64,000 nucleotides of DNA from Nocardioides alpinus (GTDB taxonomy: Bacteria; Actinomycetota; Actinomycetes; Propionibacteriales; Nocardioidaceae). Position 1 is the first letter of the stretch. Each line of letters begins with the position of its first letter. A program made the position numbers and the translations under genes. The notes beneath the pieces are model-generated. The model was not told the DNA's origin and did not search any database. It saw only the letters and a list, made by a program, of their open reading frames with translations. This document shows, one piece after another, positions 1 to 8,556 of this stretch. Location of the stretch: NCBI RefSeq assembly GCF_900112035.1, contig NZ_FOKC01000009.1:119482-183481 (forward strand). Reading direction: 5' to 3'.

Positions 1-1067
1 GGCGCCTTCACCACGCCGTCGGAGGTGAATGCTGGGTCGACGGGCAGGAAGATGATCGGTCCTGAGACCGCGACGTCGCCGTTGCCGTCCCGCACCGTCA
101 GTTCCGGCGCGTAGCCATGCCCTGTCAGGAAGAACTTGGTGCCGTTGATATCGAGGGGTCGGTTGGGGCGGATCGTGAACGAGCCGTCGCCCTCCTCGGC
201 GCTGTCGTAGGAGACCGCCGCTTCGAACTTGCGGGGCTCCCCGAAACGGGCCCCCTCGGTCTCGAACTCCGCCGCGAAGTCGTTGAGTGTCAGTTCCAGG
301 GGTTCCAACCCGGCAAGATCGGCCCACGGTGCTGGTGTCAGGGCGTCATAGGAAGAAGAGACGTTGGCGAACGTGGTTCCCTCGACCAGGGCAACGCGCC
401 CCTCGTAACCGAACAGCTTGCCGCCGGCGATGCCGAAGAGGAGGACCAACAGCGAGAGGTGGAACGCAAGGTTGCCGAGCTCCCGCAGGCGGCCCTTCTC
501 GGCGCGCACCTCGTTGCTGGTGCGGGTCACAAGGAACCGCCGGTCACGAAGGTGGGCGGCGGCGACCGCGAGGGGATCGTGCGGCCGCGCGACGAGACCA
601 CGGTGATGCCCGGTCTCGCGTGACAGGTGGCGCGGACTCGGCGGCGGCGCGGCCCTGTACTCCCGCCACAGCTGGGCCGACCGGGGCACCACACAGCCGG
701 TCATGGACACGAGGAGGAGCACGTACACAGCCGCAAACCACGGTGCGCTGTAGACGTTGAACAGGGACATGCGGTCCAGCCACGGGGCCAGATCGGGATT
801 GGCGCGATAGAAGTTCGCCACCGCAGCCGGGTCACTGGCGACCCCCCGCTGGGGCAACAGGGAACCAGGGACGGCAGTGAGGGCGAGGAGTACGAGCAGC
901 ACGATGGCGGTGCGCATCGAGGTGAGGCGGCGCCACGCCCAGCGTCCCCAGGCCGTCACCTCCGAGGGTCGCGGCCGGCCTCGCTCGTGGGGGTCGCTCG
1001 GGAGGGACCGGAGGGCCTCTTCCGATCCGAGCTCGTGCTCCTCCTGCGCGACATCCATCACGGACAT
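1..1067 (-). CDS. resB: ResB-family cytochrome c biogenesis protein (partial, C-terminus outside window)
   Basis: The reverse strand encodes the first ~355 residues of a ResB/Ccs1 protein. With ResC/CcsA this family forms the system II haem lyase that attaches haem to apocytochromes c on the outer face of the membrane. Visible hydrophobic segments lie near residues 53-70 (followed by LLPQRG), 108-127 and 200-217, with a long extracytoplasmic stretch after the third, the usual ResB layout. The ATG at 1067 gives MSVMDVAQ; a second in-frame ATG at 1058 is as likely, because a -10-like TAGTAT on this strand ends 7 bases before it. A palindromic element abuts the start. The 3' end is cut by the window edge. 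Family call is firm, start is not. Confidence 0.9.
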   Translation of the reverse strand, partial: MSVMDVAQEEHELGSEEALRSLPSDPHERGRPRPSEVTAWGRWAWRRLTSMRTAIVLLVLLALTAVPGSLLPQRGVASDPAAVANFYRANPDLAPWLDRMSLFNVYSAPWFAAVYVLLLVSMTGCVVPRSAQLWREYRAAPPPSPRHLSRETGHHRGLVARPHDPLAVAAAHLRDRRFLVTRTSNEVRAEKGRLRELGNLAFHLSLLVLLFGIAGGKLFGYEGRVALVEGTTFANVSSSYDALTPAPWADLAGLEPLELTLNDFAAEFETEGARFGEPRKFEAAVSYDSAEEGDGSFTIRPNRPLDINGTKFFLTGHGYAPELTVRDGNGDVAVSGPIIFLPVDPAFTSDGVVKA

Positions 1068-1088
1068 ACTATCTTGCTTAGTAGATCT
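1065..1088. promoter_or_regulatory. Palindromic operator candidate, copy 1 (TACTA-N7-TAGTA)
   Basis: The plus strand reads CATACTAT, three variable bases, then GCTTAGTAGAT. The core is an inverted repeat TACTA-N7-TAGTA. The same element occurs inverted at 3714-3735 with 19 of 22 identical bases, the three differences clustered in the centre as expected for an operator spacer. It overlaps the resB start and sits just upstream of the divergent DUF3093 gene. The regulator is not evident; TACTA/TAGTA half sites recall BlaI/CopY-type operators, which is inference. Confidence 0.65.
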
Positions 1089-1093
1089 AACTC

Positions 1094-1663
1094 ATGCACG
1101 GGTCATCACGCTCGTACGTCACCAGCACCGTGCCGACCGCGAGCGACCGAGGAGCAGTTTTGCGTTTCCGGGACACACCTTCCGACGCCGGCGGCGACCA
1201 ACCGCTCTACTTCGAGCGGCTGCGCGTGCCCGTCCGGTGGTGGGTGCAGTGGTCCGTCATGGTCGGCAGCTTCTGGTTGGCCATGATCGTCGCCGTTCCC
1301 GAGAGGCTCGCATGGATCGTGACGGCGATGCTCGCGCTTATCATGGTCGTTGTTCTCCGCTCCTACGGGTCACCCAAGATCATCGTCACCGCGCAGTGGA
1401 TCCATGCTGGTCGGGCACGGATCGAACGACGGCACCTGGGTCCTGTCGCGGCATTGAATGCGAGCGAGATGCGATCACAGGCGGGACCGAAGGCAAGTGC
1501 ACGCGCACATCTGCTCCTACGTCCCTACATCGCGACCGGCGTGCGGATCGCCATAGACGATCCGGACGATCCCACGCCGTACTGGCTCCTGAGCTCTCGC
1601 CGGGCGTCGGATCTCGCAGCAGCACTCGCGAGCGAAGTGCCTCGAGTCCAGCAGGCTTCCTGA
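1094..1663 (+). CDS. DUF3093 family membrane protein
   Basis: A 189-residue protein matching the actinobacterial DUF3093 family: conserved opening LYFERLRVPVRWW near residue 38, two adjacent membrane helices at roughly 48-68 and 73-88, then a soluble C-terminal part with RPYIATGVRIAIDDP and DPTPYWLLSSRR, the family signature. Function is unknown for the family. The first 35 residues before the conserved part are poorly constrained, so the true start may be downstream of 1094. It is divergent from resB across the palindromic operator. Confidence 0.8.
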   Translation: MHGSSRSYVTSTVPTASDRGAVLRFRDTPSDAGGDQPLYFERLRVPVRWWVQWSVMVGSFWLAMIVAVPERLAWIVTAMLALIMVVVLRSYGSPKIIVTAQWIHAGRARIERRHLGPVAALNASEMRSQAGPKASARAHLLLRPYIATGVRIAIDDPDDPTPYWLLSSRRASDLAAALASEVPRVQQAS

Positions 1664-1783
1664 GCCTTGGAACGTCAACAAGGTCATCATTCGCCCCGAT
1701 AGTCTGACGCTGGCGCGTGCGGCACCCCCACCGGGTGAAGGCCGCCTGGCCCACGTGACCGGGCGACCCGACCGAGGAGTGAA

Positions 1784-2731
1784 GTGAGCGCCAACAAGCA
1801 GCGGAAGGCACGTCAGAAGCTCGAGCGCGAGCAGTGGGAGCGCGAGCAGGAGCGATTGGCGGAGAGCCGCCGGCATCGCAACCTGCGCCTCACCGTCCTG
1901 TTCGCAGTTGTCGCGATGTTTGCCGTCGTGGGCCTTGTCTTCGCCCTCACGGCGCGCGACGAACCGGATCCCAGCGTCGAGCAGTCCCGGGACGAGCCCG
2001 TCGAGCTCATACCTGAGGAGGCCGCCCGCGAGGCGCAGGCCACCGCGGCCAACGCGGCGAGGGACGCCGGCGAGGCGATCGCCGAGGACTACACGGTCGC
2101 GCCCGGTACCCCGGTGGACAGCGGCCTCAAGCCGGCAGCCGATGACCGGCCGGTGGCTTGCGGCGCGAAGGCACCCGCCAACGTCCGCGCCACGCGCGCC
2201 CGTTACCCCGGCGGCCCCGCACAAGTCCTCCGGGACGGCGTGGACTACGTCGCGAAGATCAAGACCTCGTGCGGCCCCATCACCATCGACCTGTTGGAGC
2301 AGGACGCGCCGGTGGCGGTGAACTCGTTCGTCTTCCTCGCGCAGGAGGGCTTCTACGACGGGCTCGAGTTCTTCCGCGACTTCGGTGGCATCACCGCCAT
2401 CCAGGGCGGCAGCGGCGACAACACCGTGGGGTGGGACATCGGCTACCGGCTTCCCGACGAACTGGACCTCGCCGAGCGCGAGGGCTATCCCATCGGAACC
2501 GTGACGACTGCCGGCGAAGGCCCCTACACCGCAGGAAGTGACTTCTACATCGCGTACGGCAAGAGCTTCGACTCCGGCTTCGAGGCCAACCGGATCCAGA
2601 CCACCTTCGGCCGCGTGCTGAGCGGGATGGACGTCATCGCCGAGGTGACTGCTCTGGACCGCGTTGGAATGGGCGGCGAAGGGTACGCCGAGCGGCTGTT
2701 CATGGAGTCGGTGACCATCGAAGAGCGCTGA
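1784..2731 (+). CDS. Membrane-anchored cyclophilin-type peptidylprolyl isomerase
   Basis: A 315-residue protein: a highly charged coiled-coil-like N-terminus (1-33, QKLEREQWEREQERL), one membrane helix (34-56), an acidic/Ala-rich linker, and a C-terminal cyclophilin domain from about residue 165. Cyclophilin hallmarks are CGPITIDLLEQDAPVAVNSF, FFRDF (the catalytic Arg position), IQGGSGD and TTFGRVLSGMDVI. It should catalyse cis-trans isomerisation of prolyl bonds in proteins folding outside the membrane. GTG start at 1784 follows GAGGAGTGAA. It converges with the VldE-like gene, the two stops being only about 20 bases apart. Confidence 0.88.
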   Translation: MSANKQRKARQKLEREQWEREQERLAESRRHRNLRLTVLFAVVAMFAVVGLVFALTARDEPDPSVEQSRDEPVELIPEEAAREAQATAANAARDAGEAIAEDYTVAPGTPVDSGLKPAADDRPVACGAKAPANVRATRARYPGGPAQVLRDGVDYVAKIKTSCGPITIDLLEQDAPVAVNSFVFLAQEGFYDGLEFFRDFGGITAIQGGSGDNTVGWDIGYRLPDELDLAEREGYPIGTVTTAGEGPYTAGSDFYIAYGKSFDSGFEANRIQTTFGRVLSGMDVIAEVTALDRVGMGGEGYAERLFMESVTIEER

Positions 2732-2752
2732 CCCCTCATCCGCGACCGCCCG

Positions 2753-3685
2753 TCAGTAGGTCGTCACGTGTACGTGATCGAAGTGGTTGGCCGTCACCGA
2801 GCCTCGGTCCGCCATCGATCGCCAGCCCTCGCCCGAACGCTGCACGGACCAGATGTTCCGGGCGTGGATCAGGTAGCTCACCCCGAGCGCCGAGCTGTAC
2901 TGACGGATGAACTCCGCGACCTCCCAGCCCCTCTCCCCCGCCACCATGATGTCCATGGCGATCCCTTGGGCGTGTTCGCCGTCGCTGCGCACGGTCCCGT
3001 AGGTGGCAATCTCGGGGAAGTTCGAGCACACGGCCGCGTGGATCGCTCGGATGTTGGGGCTCACCCCAGCCGGGACGGAGGTGCCGTTCGCGCACTCCCC
3101 TCCCAGACCGGGCTCGGGCGACGGCTTCTCGGCACTGAGGTAGCCGGCAGTCACCCATCGGGCACCTCCTTCGATCACGATCTCCTGGCGACCGCGAAAT
3201 TCACGCCCGGTGACGCGTACCTTGACGGCCGTCTCCAGCACGCCGAGCCGCTGGGCCTGCTCGTCGGGGCGGGTCCAGATGTTCAGCTCTGTGGTGGTCC
3301 ACCGGGTGTCGGTCGCGGCATTGACTGCCCGCGCGACCGATTGACGTCGCATGATCTTGTCTACCGGAGTCGGCCTAGATGACCCGGTGGCCCGCCGCGA
3401 TGGGACATCGGCGGAGAGCGCCGCCCTCCGCCCGTTGCGGGACACCAAGGGTTCGCGAGTCACGACGCCGGTCGCGCTGGACACGTTGTTCGCAGAGGTC
3501 GCGGGCGGGGCGACCTCGGCGCCCTGCACGCCGATCGCGACGGCAGTTCCCGTCGCCAGCAACGCCAGAGGCGCAGCGATGAAGCCCGCACGAGGCACGC
3601 GACGGCCTCGCGGTCGGATGTGCTTGTGCCTCGGCTTCTTGCGCGCCACACCGTTCCCCTTTCTCCTGCGCGTCGCAGGCGACAT
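2753..3685 (-). CDS. Secreted SH3-like plus VldE/M15-like C-terminal domain protein
   Basis: A 310-residue exported protein: basic N-terminus, signal/anchor helix at 33-53, a bacterial SH3-like segment at about 133-190 (LNIWTRPDEQAQRLGVLE...WVTAGYLS), and a C-terminal domain from about 200. That domain carries DGEHAQGIAMDIMV, resembling the H-x-x-G-x-A-x-D zinc motif of M15 D,D-peptidases, and ends in HFDHVHV. It matches the ARB_07466/VldE-type C-terminal domain. The conjugation hydrolase at 36021 ends in the same domain (IWSV-R-S-EGWR ... HFDHLHF), so this is a paralogue outside the transfer region. Likely a cell-wall enzyme or binder; substrate unknown. Confidence 0.75.
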   Translation of the reverse strand: MSPATRRRKGNGVARKKPRHKHIRPRGRRVPRAGFIAAPLALLATGTAVAIGVQGAEVAPPATSANNVSSATGVVTREPLVSRNGRRAALSADVPSRRATGSSRPTPVDKIMRRQSVARAVNAATDTRWTTTELNIWTRPDEQAQRLGVLETAVKVRVTGREFRGRQEIVIEGGARWVTAGYLSAEKPSPEPGLGGECANGTSVPAGVSPNIRAIHAAVCSNFPEIATYGTVRSDGEHAQGIAMDIMVAGERGWEVAEFIRQYSSALGVSYLIHARNIWSVQRSGEGWRSMADRGSVTANHFDHVHVTTY

Positions 3686-3712
3686 GGGCTGCGAGCGATC
3701 CGCCGCAGACCC

Positions 3713-3735
3713 TATCTACTAAGCGGCATAGTATG
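3713..3735. promoter_or_regulatory. Palindromic operator candidate, copy 2
   Basis: The plus strand reads ATCTACTAAGC, GGC, ATAGTATG, the inverted counterpart of the element at 1065-1088. It lies between the divergent VldE-like gene (start 3685) and the ArsR gene (start 3811), about 30 bases upstream of the former, and could control either. Conservation of both half sites and their flanks with a variable centre argues for a shared regulator. Confidence 0.6.
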
Positions 3736-3773
3736 AAACCACGGAGACGATCACAGGATCGCCGACTTGATAG

Positions 3774-3804
3774 TTGCGTATCTGCGTGAACATGCAGATA
3801 TAGT
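3774..3804 (+). promoter_or_regulatory. Leaderless promoter with ArsR-type operator dyad
   Basis: A perfect dyad TATCTGC-N8-GCAGATA occupies 3779-3800. It overlaps a -35-like TTGCGT (3774-3779) and a -10 TATAGT (3799-3804), spacer 19. The -10 ends six bases before the ATG at 3811, so the predicted transcript starts at or next to the start codon; no Shine-Dalgarno is present. The position and length of the dyad fit autorepression by the SmtB/ArsR protein encoded next. Confidence 0.7.
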
Positions 3805-3810
3805 CGGGGC

Positions 3811-4191
3811 ATGGCCCCCCAGGAGCAGCAGATGGAGATGCCCACCGACGACCAAGTCGATCTCGCGGTCGAGGCGTTCCGGATGCTGGCAGATCGCAAG
3901 CGGATCAAGATCCTTTGGGCGCTGCTGCACGGTGAATCCTCGGTCAACAACCTGGCAGAGCAGGTCGGTGCCAGTTCGTCAGCGGTGAGCCAACACTTGG
4001 CCAAGCTGCGATTGGCGGGCCTGGTGCACGTGCGCAGGGAGGGGACCTTCGCCTACTACACGGCCGCGGACGAGCACGTACACCGACTTCTGGACGAGGC
4101 GCTGTTCCACGCCGAGCATGCGAATCAACCGGATCAGGTAGCAGTGGTGCACCAGCTCCACAGCGACGAGCGCCAAGGAAGGGATCACTGA
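3811..4191 (+). CDS. ArsR/SmtB-family metal sensor, CzrA/NmtR type
   Basis: A 126-residue winged-helix repressor (helix-turn-helix NNLAEQVGASSSAVSQHLAKL, about 46-66). The alpha-5 metal site is visible: D87-x-H89 and H100-x2-H103, with exactly the spacing (2, 11, 3) of the CzrA alpha-5 ligands. CzrA-type sensors derepress on Zn/Co and NmtR on Ni/Co, so a Zn, Co or Ni response is likely. The C-terminal tail holds further His residues (H114, H117). The stop overlaps the ATG of the CDF exporter by one base, so the two are translationally coupled. Promoter appears leaderless. Confidence 0.88.
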   Translation: MAPQEQQMEMPTDDQVDLAVEAFRMLADRKRIKILWALLHGESSVNNLAEQVGASSSAVSQHLAKLRLAGLVHVRREGTFAYYTAADEHVHRLLDEALFHAEHANQPDQVAVVHQLHSDERQGRDH

Positions 4192-5096
4192 TGGGCACTG
4201 GACACGGACATGGCACCAGCCACGCAGGGTCGACCCACCGGTGGCGGCTGGTCGCCGCCTTCGTCATGGTCGCGGCATTCTTCGGAGTCGAGCTGATAGT
4301 CGGCATCCTCTCCGGGTCGCTGGCCCTCATCTCGGACGCCGGTCACATGGCGGCCGACGTCGTCGCCCTCGGCGCAGCGCTCGTCGCGACCAAGATCGCC
4401 AGCCGCCCTGACTCCACGGGGCGACGCACGTACGGCTCCTACCGAGCCGAGATCTTCGCCTCTGGCTTCACCGTGCTCATCATGCTCGGGGTCTCTGCGT
4501 ACGTCATCGTCGAGGCCATCGCCCGACGCGGTGGCGAGGGAGACGTGGCAGCCGGCCCGATGTTGATCGTCGGAGGGATCGGCCTGCTCATCAACGTCGT
4601 CTCCATCTTCCTGCTGCGCGGCGGCGCGGAGGACTCGCTCAACGTCAAGGGCGCCTACTACGAGGTCGTGGCCGATGCCGCCGGCAGCGTCGGCGTCATC
4701 GCCGCGGGAGTTCTCGTCGTACTCACCGGCGACTCCTGGTGGGACACCGTTGTCGCCCTTGCCATTGGGATCTTTGTCGCGGTGCGAGCGGTCATGCTGG
4801 GACGGCAAGTCCTGGCCGTGCTCGGGCAGCACGTCCCGGAAGGGATGGTGGTCGATCAGGTGGTCGCCGATCTCACTGCGATCGACGGTGTCGCAGATGT
4901 CCACGACCTCCACGCCTGGACCCTGACCTCTGGGATGAACGTCGCCACAGCACACCTGGTGCTGACCGCTGCGGCCGATCCCCAAGCAGTCCTGGCGTCG
5001 GCTCAAAAGGTCCTGCGCGAGGAGCACCGCGTGGAGCACGCCACGCTCCAAGTGGAGTCGTCGCCGACGAAGGAGTGCCTCGAGCGGGCCTGGTAG
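4191..5096 (+). CDS. Cation diffusion facilitator (CzcD-like metal exporter)
   Basis: A 301-residue CDF transporter exchanging cytoplasmic divalent metal for protons. It has a His-containing N-terminus (GTGHGHGTSHAGSTH), about six membrane helices, and a C-terminal cytoplasmic domain (VHDLHAWTLTSGMNVATAHLVL). The helix-2 site SDAGHMAADV gives the expected H-x-x-x-D. In helix 5 the sequence is E-V-V-A-D, with Glu where CzcD has His (H-x-x-x-D); this substitution may shift metal choice. Coupled to the ArsR gene, which most likely controls it. Zn/Co/Ni/Cd export is probable; exact ion not readable. Confidence 0.9.
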   Translation: MGTGHGHGTSHAGSTHRWRLVAAFVMVAAFFGVELIVGILSGSLALISDAGHMAADVVALGAALVATKIASRPDSTGRRTYGSYRAEIFASGFTVLIMLGVSAYVIVEAIARRGGEGDVAAGPMLIVGGIGLLINVVSIFLLRGGAEDSLNVKGAYYEVVADAAGSVGVIAAGVLVVLTGDSWWDTVVALAIGIFVAVRAVMLGRQVLAVLGQHVPEGMVVDQVVADLTAIDGVADVHDLHAWTLTSGMNVATAHLVLTAAADPQAVLASAQKVLREEHRVEHATLQVESSPTKECLERAW

Positions 5097-5099
5097 ACC

Positions 5100-6407
5100 T
5101 CAGCCGCCGCCGCGGAGGCGCGAAAGCGTGGCAAGGGCCTGATCACGCTGCCACGGCGACATGCCGGGGTCAGTAGCGAGGCCTCGTTGCAGGTGGGTAC
5201 GCGCGGCGTCAGTCATCCCGAGAGCGGCCTCGATGGTGCCGCGGTGGATCCAGAACCTGGCTTCGGGCGTACCCAGGCGCGTCGCGGCGCGCGCGATCTC
5301 GAGCGCCTTCGCGTCACGGCCGACGCGGTGCAACGCCCAGGCGTACGCGTCAGCGACGTGGACGCTCGTGCGTCGCGACCACTCCACCTGGGCCTGTTCG
5401 AGTGCTTGTCGGGTTGATCCGTGATCGGCCTCGAAGATGGCGGTCTCCAGATCACTCTTGACGCCGTTGGCGTCGAGCAGCTCGATCGTTGTCCGGACGA
5501 CGTCGTACTGCGCCTCCGCCTCCGCGGTCCGCCCCAGGTGATCCAAGAGCTCACCGAGCTCGGTGAGGTACTCAGGCAGCGGCTGCCGGGCGGTGACGTC
5601 TTGCCAGGTCTTGACCGCACCCTCGAGGTCTCCGCGCGCCGTTTGAAGGCGCGCGGTGGAGACAAGTGCCAGCAGGCGGTCCGGCGCCGCCTGCTGCGCG
5701 ATCTCCAGGTCACGCCCGGCAGCCTTGAGGCGGCCCTGCTTGCGAAGGACGTCGGCGCGCAGGGTCAGCAGGTAGGCACGCTCCGCCCCGCCACCGTTGG
5801 CCGCTGCATCGCGCAGGACGTCCCCTGCGCGGTCGAGGTCTCCACGAAGCTCGTAGGCGTAGGCGAAGCGCGCCGCGATCGCGGTGCTCGGTTGGCGTCG
5901 GTCGGCGGTCCGCAGCGCCTGCAGCTGGTCGTCGTACCTGCCGAGCTCGGTGAGCGTGTCAACGCGGATGGCGAGGCTGCCCACGTCGAACGCGTTGATG
6001 GCCAGCGCCTCCTCGGCGCTCGCGAGAGCCTCAACGAAGTTGTGTCTAGCCGACTCGATGGCCGCGCGCGCAGCCAGCGCAATGAAGTTCTCGTCGGGCT
6101 CGATGGTGAAGGACCGCGAGGCGGCCTCGTCGGCCTTGTCGTAGTACGACGCCAATCCGGTCACCCGAGCCTGCTCGACATAGGCCACCGCGAGGTTTGC
6201 CCAGGACACGTGATCCTTCGGCACCCGCCGCAGCGTGTCCTGGAGCGAGATGATGGTGGCCCCGAGGCCCTGTCCGGAGTCCGGCACAACGCGAGCGACG
6301 GCTGGACCCGGCCGTTCTGTCGGTTCGCCGGACGTAGTGGCGATACCAATCCCGCCCGAGACGGCGAGGACGAGTCCGACGCCGATCGCGATCGCGGTCC
6401 TGCGCAT
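5100..6407 (-). CDS. Exported tetratricopeptide-repeat protein
   Basis: A 435-residue protein with an N-terminal signal sequence (MRRTAIAIGVGLVLAVSGGIGIA) followed by tandem TPR units over almost the whole length, for example WANLAVAYVEQARV, AIRVDTLTELGRYDDQL, FAYAYELRGDLDRAGDVL and ELGELLDHLGRTAEAE. Likely a scaffold outside the cytoplasm; no catalytic motif is visible. It lies about 160 bases downstream of the multicopper oxidase on the same strand, so co-transcription is plausible, and converges with the CDF gene with almost no spacer. Similar TPR proteins accompany copper loci in actinobacteria, but the role here is inferred. Confidence 0.8.
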   Translation of the reverse strand: MRRTAIAIGVGLVLAVSGGIGIATTSGEPTERPGPAVARVVPDSGQGLGATIISLQDTLRRVPKDHVSWANLAVAYVEQARVTGLASYYDKADEAASRSFTIEPDENFIALAARAAIESARHNFVEALASAEEALAINAFDVGSLAIRVDTLTELGRYDDQLQALRTADRRQPSTAIAARFAYAYELRGDLDRAGDVLRDAAANGGGAERAYLLTLRADVLRKQGRLKAAGRDLEIAQQAAPDRLLALVSTARLQTARGDLEGAVKTWQDVTARQPLPEYLTELGELLDHLGRTAEAEAQYDVVRTTIELLDANGVKSDLETAIFEADHGSTRQALEQAQVEWSRRTSVHVADAYAWALHRVGRDAKALEIARAATRLGTPEARFWIHRGTIEAALGMTDAARTHLQRGLATDPGMSPWQRDQALATLSRLRGGG

Positions 6408-6568
6408 GAGTGAAGCCCTTCAGTGAACGTCCCAGGTCATGGAGTGTTCGGTGTCAGGTTGAGCCTGGATTGGTGCTCGTCACCGACATCGACTACCTCA
6501 GGGTAGGTCGCATCACCGAGGGTGGCCGCCGTGCGTTCGAGTTCTCCGAGTTGTCTCTGCCACCCCGA

Positions 6569-8419
6569 TCAGCGCCTGGTGGAGACCTCGAAGGTCGCCA
6601 TCATGCCGTGGTCCTCGTGGTCGAGCATGTGGCAGTGCACCATGAACGGGCCGGTGTAGTCCTCGAACCGAGCGGCCACGACGACGTCTTCTCCGGGGTC
6701 TAGTTTCCAGACATCCTCGAGGCCGCGCTCCCACGGCAGCGGCCGGCCTCCGTTGCGGCTGACGGTGCGCCACTGCTCGGCGTGGATGTGGACGTAGTGG
6801 GTGAGGTCGCTGTCGTTGCGCAGGCGCCAGGCTTCGGTGTCGCCCAGCTGAACTTCGTGGTCGACCCGAGCGGGATCGAACGTCTGGTCGTTGATCCCCC
6901 AGAACGTTCCCTCCTCGACCGAGCCGCCGAGGTCGAAGCGCCACGTCTTCGAGACGACCTTCGGGGCCTTCACCCGCTTGGGGGACGGCAGGACCTGGGG
7001 TAGTCGGGATGAGTCCTTGGCCTTCTCGCCGACCCGGAACTGCATGATCGACGCGACCCGGGTTCCCGTGCCCTCGTCAGGCGCCACGTCCGTGCGGGGC
7101 ACCGACTTCAGGATGACGTCCTGGCCAGTGAGGCCGTGGAAGTCGACGATGACGTCCGCTCGCTGCGAAGGGCCGAGCAGGATGTCCTGCCGGACGACCG
7201 GCTGCCGGAGCAGACCGTTTCCTGTGCCGATCTGCACGAACGGGCGCCCGTTGGACAGCGCGAAGTTGTACGACGTGAAGTTCGAACCGTTGAGCAAACG
7301 GATGCGGTACCGGACGGCTTTGACGTTCAGGTACGGGGCATACCTTCCGTTGGCGAGCACATGGGTGCCCACGGTCGCATCGTTCGGCGGGGCATTCGGT
7401 CCGGTGAAGGCCATCTGCTCGTGGCCGGTCCCGTGGCTTTGCACGCGTGTGGGCTCCTGAGGTTCCACCAGCGAATTGTCGTAGCGGAAGCTGCGGTCGG
7501 CGATAAGCAACGGCACATCCCGTCTGCCCGTGGGAAGCCGCAGGTCGCCCTCAGACGGATCGTCGACGATGAACATGCCCTGGAGGCCGCGCCAGTTGTT
7601 GAGTGACGTCCGGTCCATCCGATGGTCGTGGTAGAAGAAGAACGAGCTCGGCTCCGGCTTGGAGTCGTACCTCAGCGGGAAGTCGTAGGTCCGCGCCTGA
7701 CCCGGGCGCACGGGGAACTTCGTGGGCTGTCCGTCGTCCTTGGACGCGTGGTGGTCACCGTGCAGGTGGACGGACGTAGGCCCCGCCCTCCTGGGCAATC
7801 TGTTGACGATTGTGACGCGGGTGCGCTCACCCGTGGGCCGGCGGATCGTAGGCCCTGGCCACGAGCCGCCGTACGTCCACATGGGGGTCTGCCGGCCGGT
7901 GGGGAGGACCCGGACGGCTCGCTTCTGAGCGATCACCCTCGGATTCGCCGCTGTGATGACCTTGGGTATGACGAGCGGCTGGTCGAAGCTGGGCGCAGCA
8001 GGCTCCTCCCCGGGCTCGGCCCCCGTGACCGTCAGCGTCCCGCGCATGTTGGGGTGGAACCGGCAGAAGAACGGGTACTGGCCCGCCGCCAAGCCTGCAG
8101 CGATCTTGACGGTGACGGTCGCCCCAGTGCGCACCAACACATCGAACAGCGGCCTTCCGGCGGCGTCGACTGCGACTGATGTGACGGTGTGGTTGAAGTC
8201 ATCGAGGTTCACGATGGTCAGCCAGCCGTCCTGGCTCATCGTGCTTGCTGCAGGGCTGAAGCCCTGCCGCGTTCCGCCCTTGTTGATCACGATGGTGGTC
8301 GACGTCGCGGCAGCGCTACTTGCCGCCGTCTGTTCTGGAATGCTCGCCAAGGCGGTGGACATGAGCACCGCCGCGGCAAGCAGGACCCATCCCGCATATC
8401 TCCGCCTGGCCCTCGACAC
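6569..8419 (-). CDS. Multicopper oxidase with extra N-terminal cupredoxin domain
   Basis: Exported copper enzyme of 616 residues from a GTG at 8419 (SRARRRYAGWVLLAAAVL signal peptide). Upstream sequence lacks in-frame stops but is not protein-like. Domain 1 (about 41-132) is a plastocyanin-like fold with a type 1 copper set H77, C119, H122, M125 (FCRFHPNM). The multicopper oxidase part follows with all four copper motifs: HLHGDHH near 218, FYHDH at 262-266, HYVHIHAEQW, and HCHMLDHEDHGMM close to the C-terminus. It resembles CueO/CotA-type oxidases and likely oxidises Cu(I) outside the cytoplasm. The fused electron-transfer domain is notable. Confidence 0.9.
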   Translation of the reverse strand: MSRARRRYAGWVLLAAAVLMSTALASIPEQTAASSAAATSTTIVINKGGTRQGFSPAASTMSQDGWLTIVNLDDFNHTVTSVAVDAAGRPLFDVLVRTGATVTVKIAAGLAAGQYPFFCRFHPNMRGTLTVTGAEPGEEPAAPSFDQPLVIPKVITAANPRVIAQKRAVRVLPTGRQTPMWTYGGSWPGPTIRRPTGERTRVTIVNRLPRRAGPTSVHLHGDHHASKDDGQPTKFPVRPGQARTYDFPLRYDSKPEPSSFFFYHDHRMDRTSLNNWRGLQGMFIVDDPSEGDLRLPTGRRDVPLLIADRSFRYDNSLVEPQEPTRVQSHGTGHEQMAFTGPNAPPNDATVGTHVLANGRYAPYLNVKAVRYRIRLLNGSNFTSYNFALSNGRPFVQIGTGNGLLRQPVVRQDILLGPSQRADVIVDFHGLTGQDVILKSVPRTDVAPDEGTGTRVASIMQFRVGEKAKDSSRLPQVLPSPKRVKAPKVVSKTWRFDLGGSVEEGTFWGINDQTFDPARVDHEVQLGDTEAWRLRNDSDLTHYVHIHAEQWRTVSRNGGRPLPWERGLEDVWKLDPGEDVVVAARFEDYTGPFMVHCHMLDHEDHGMMATFEVSTRR

Positions 8420-8556
8420 CCATCCATGGTGCCCCAACGCGTGCGCACGGAGTGTCCGTTTTTCACCCACAACTGGCGAAGATGCCGGGTAGGGCCTCTC
8501 TGCGACCCGCGCAACCGCACGGTCTGCCGCTCGATGGCCCCCCTTACGGTGGGACT

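Noticed and set aside
5421..6413. 330-codon plus-strand frame opposite the TPR gene
   Set aside because: Antisense shadow of a TPR gene with typical high-GC third-position bias; no ribosome binding site or domain.
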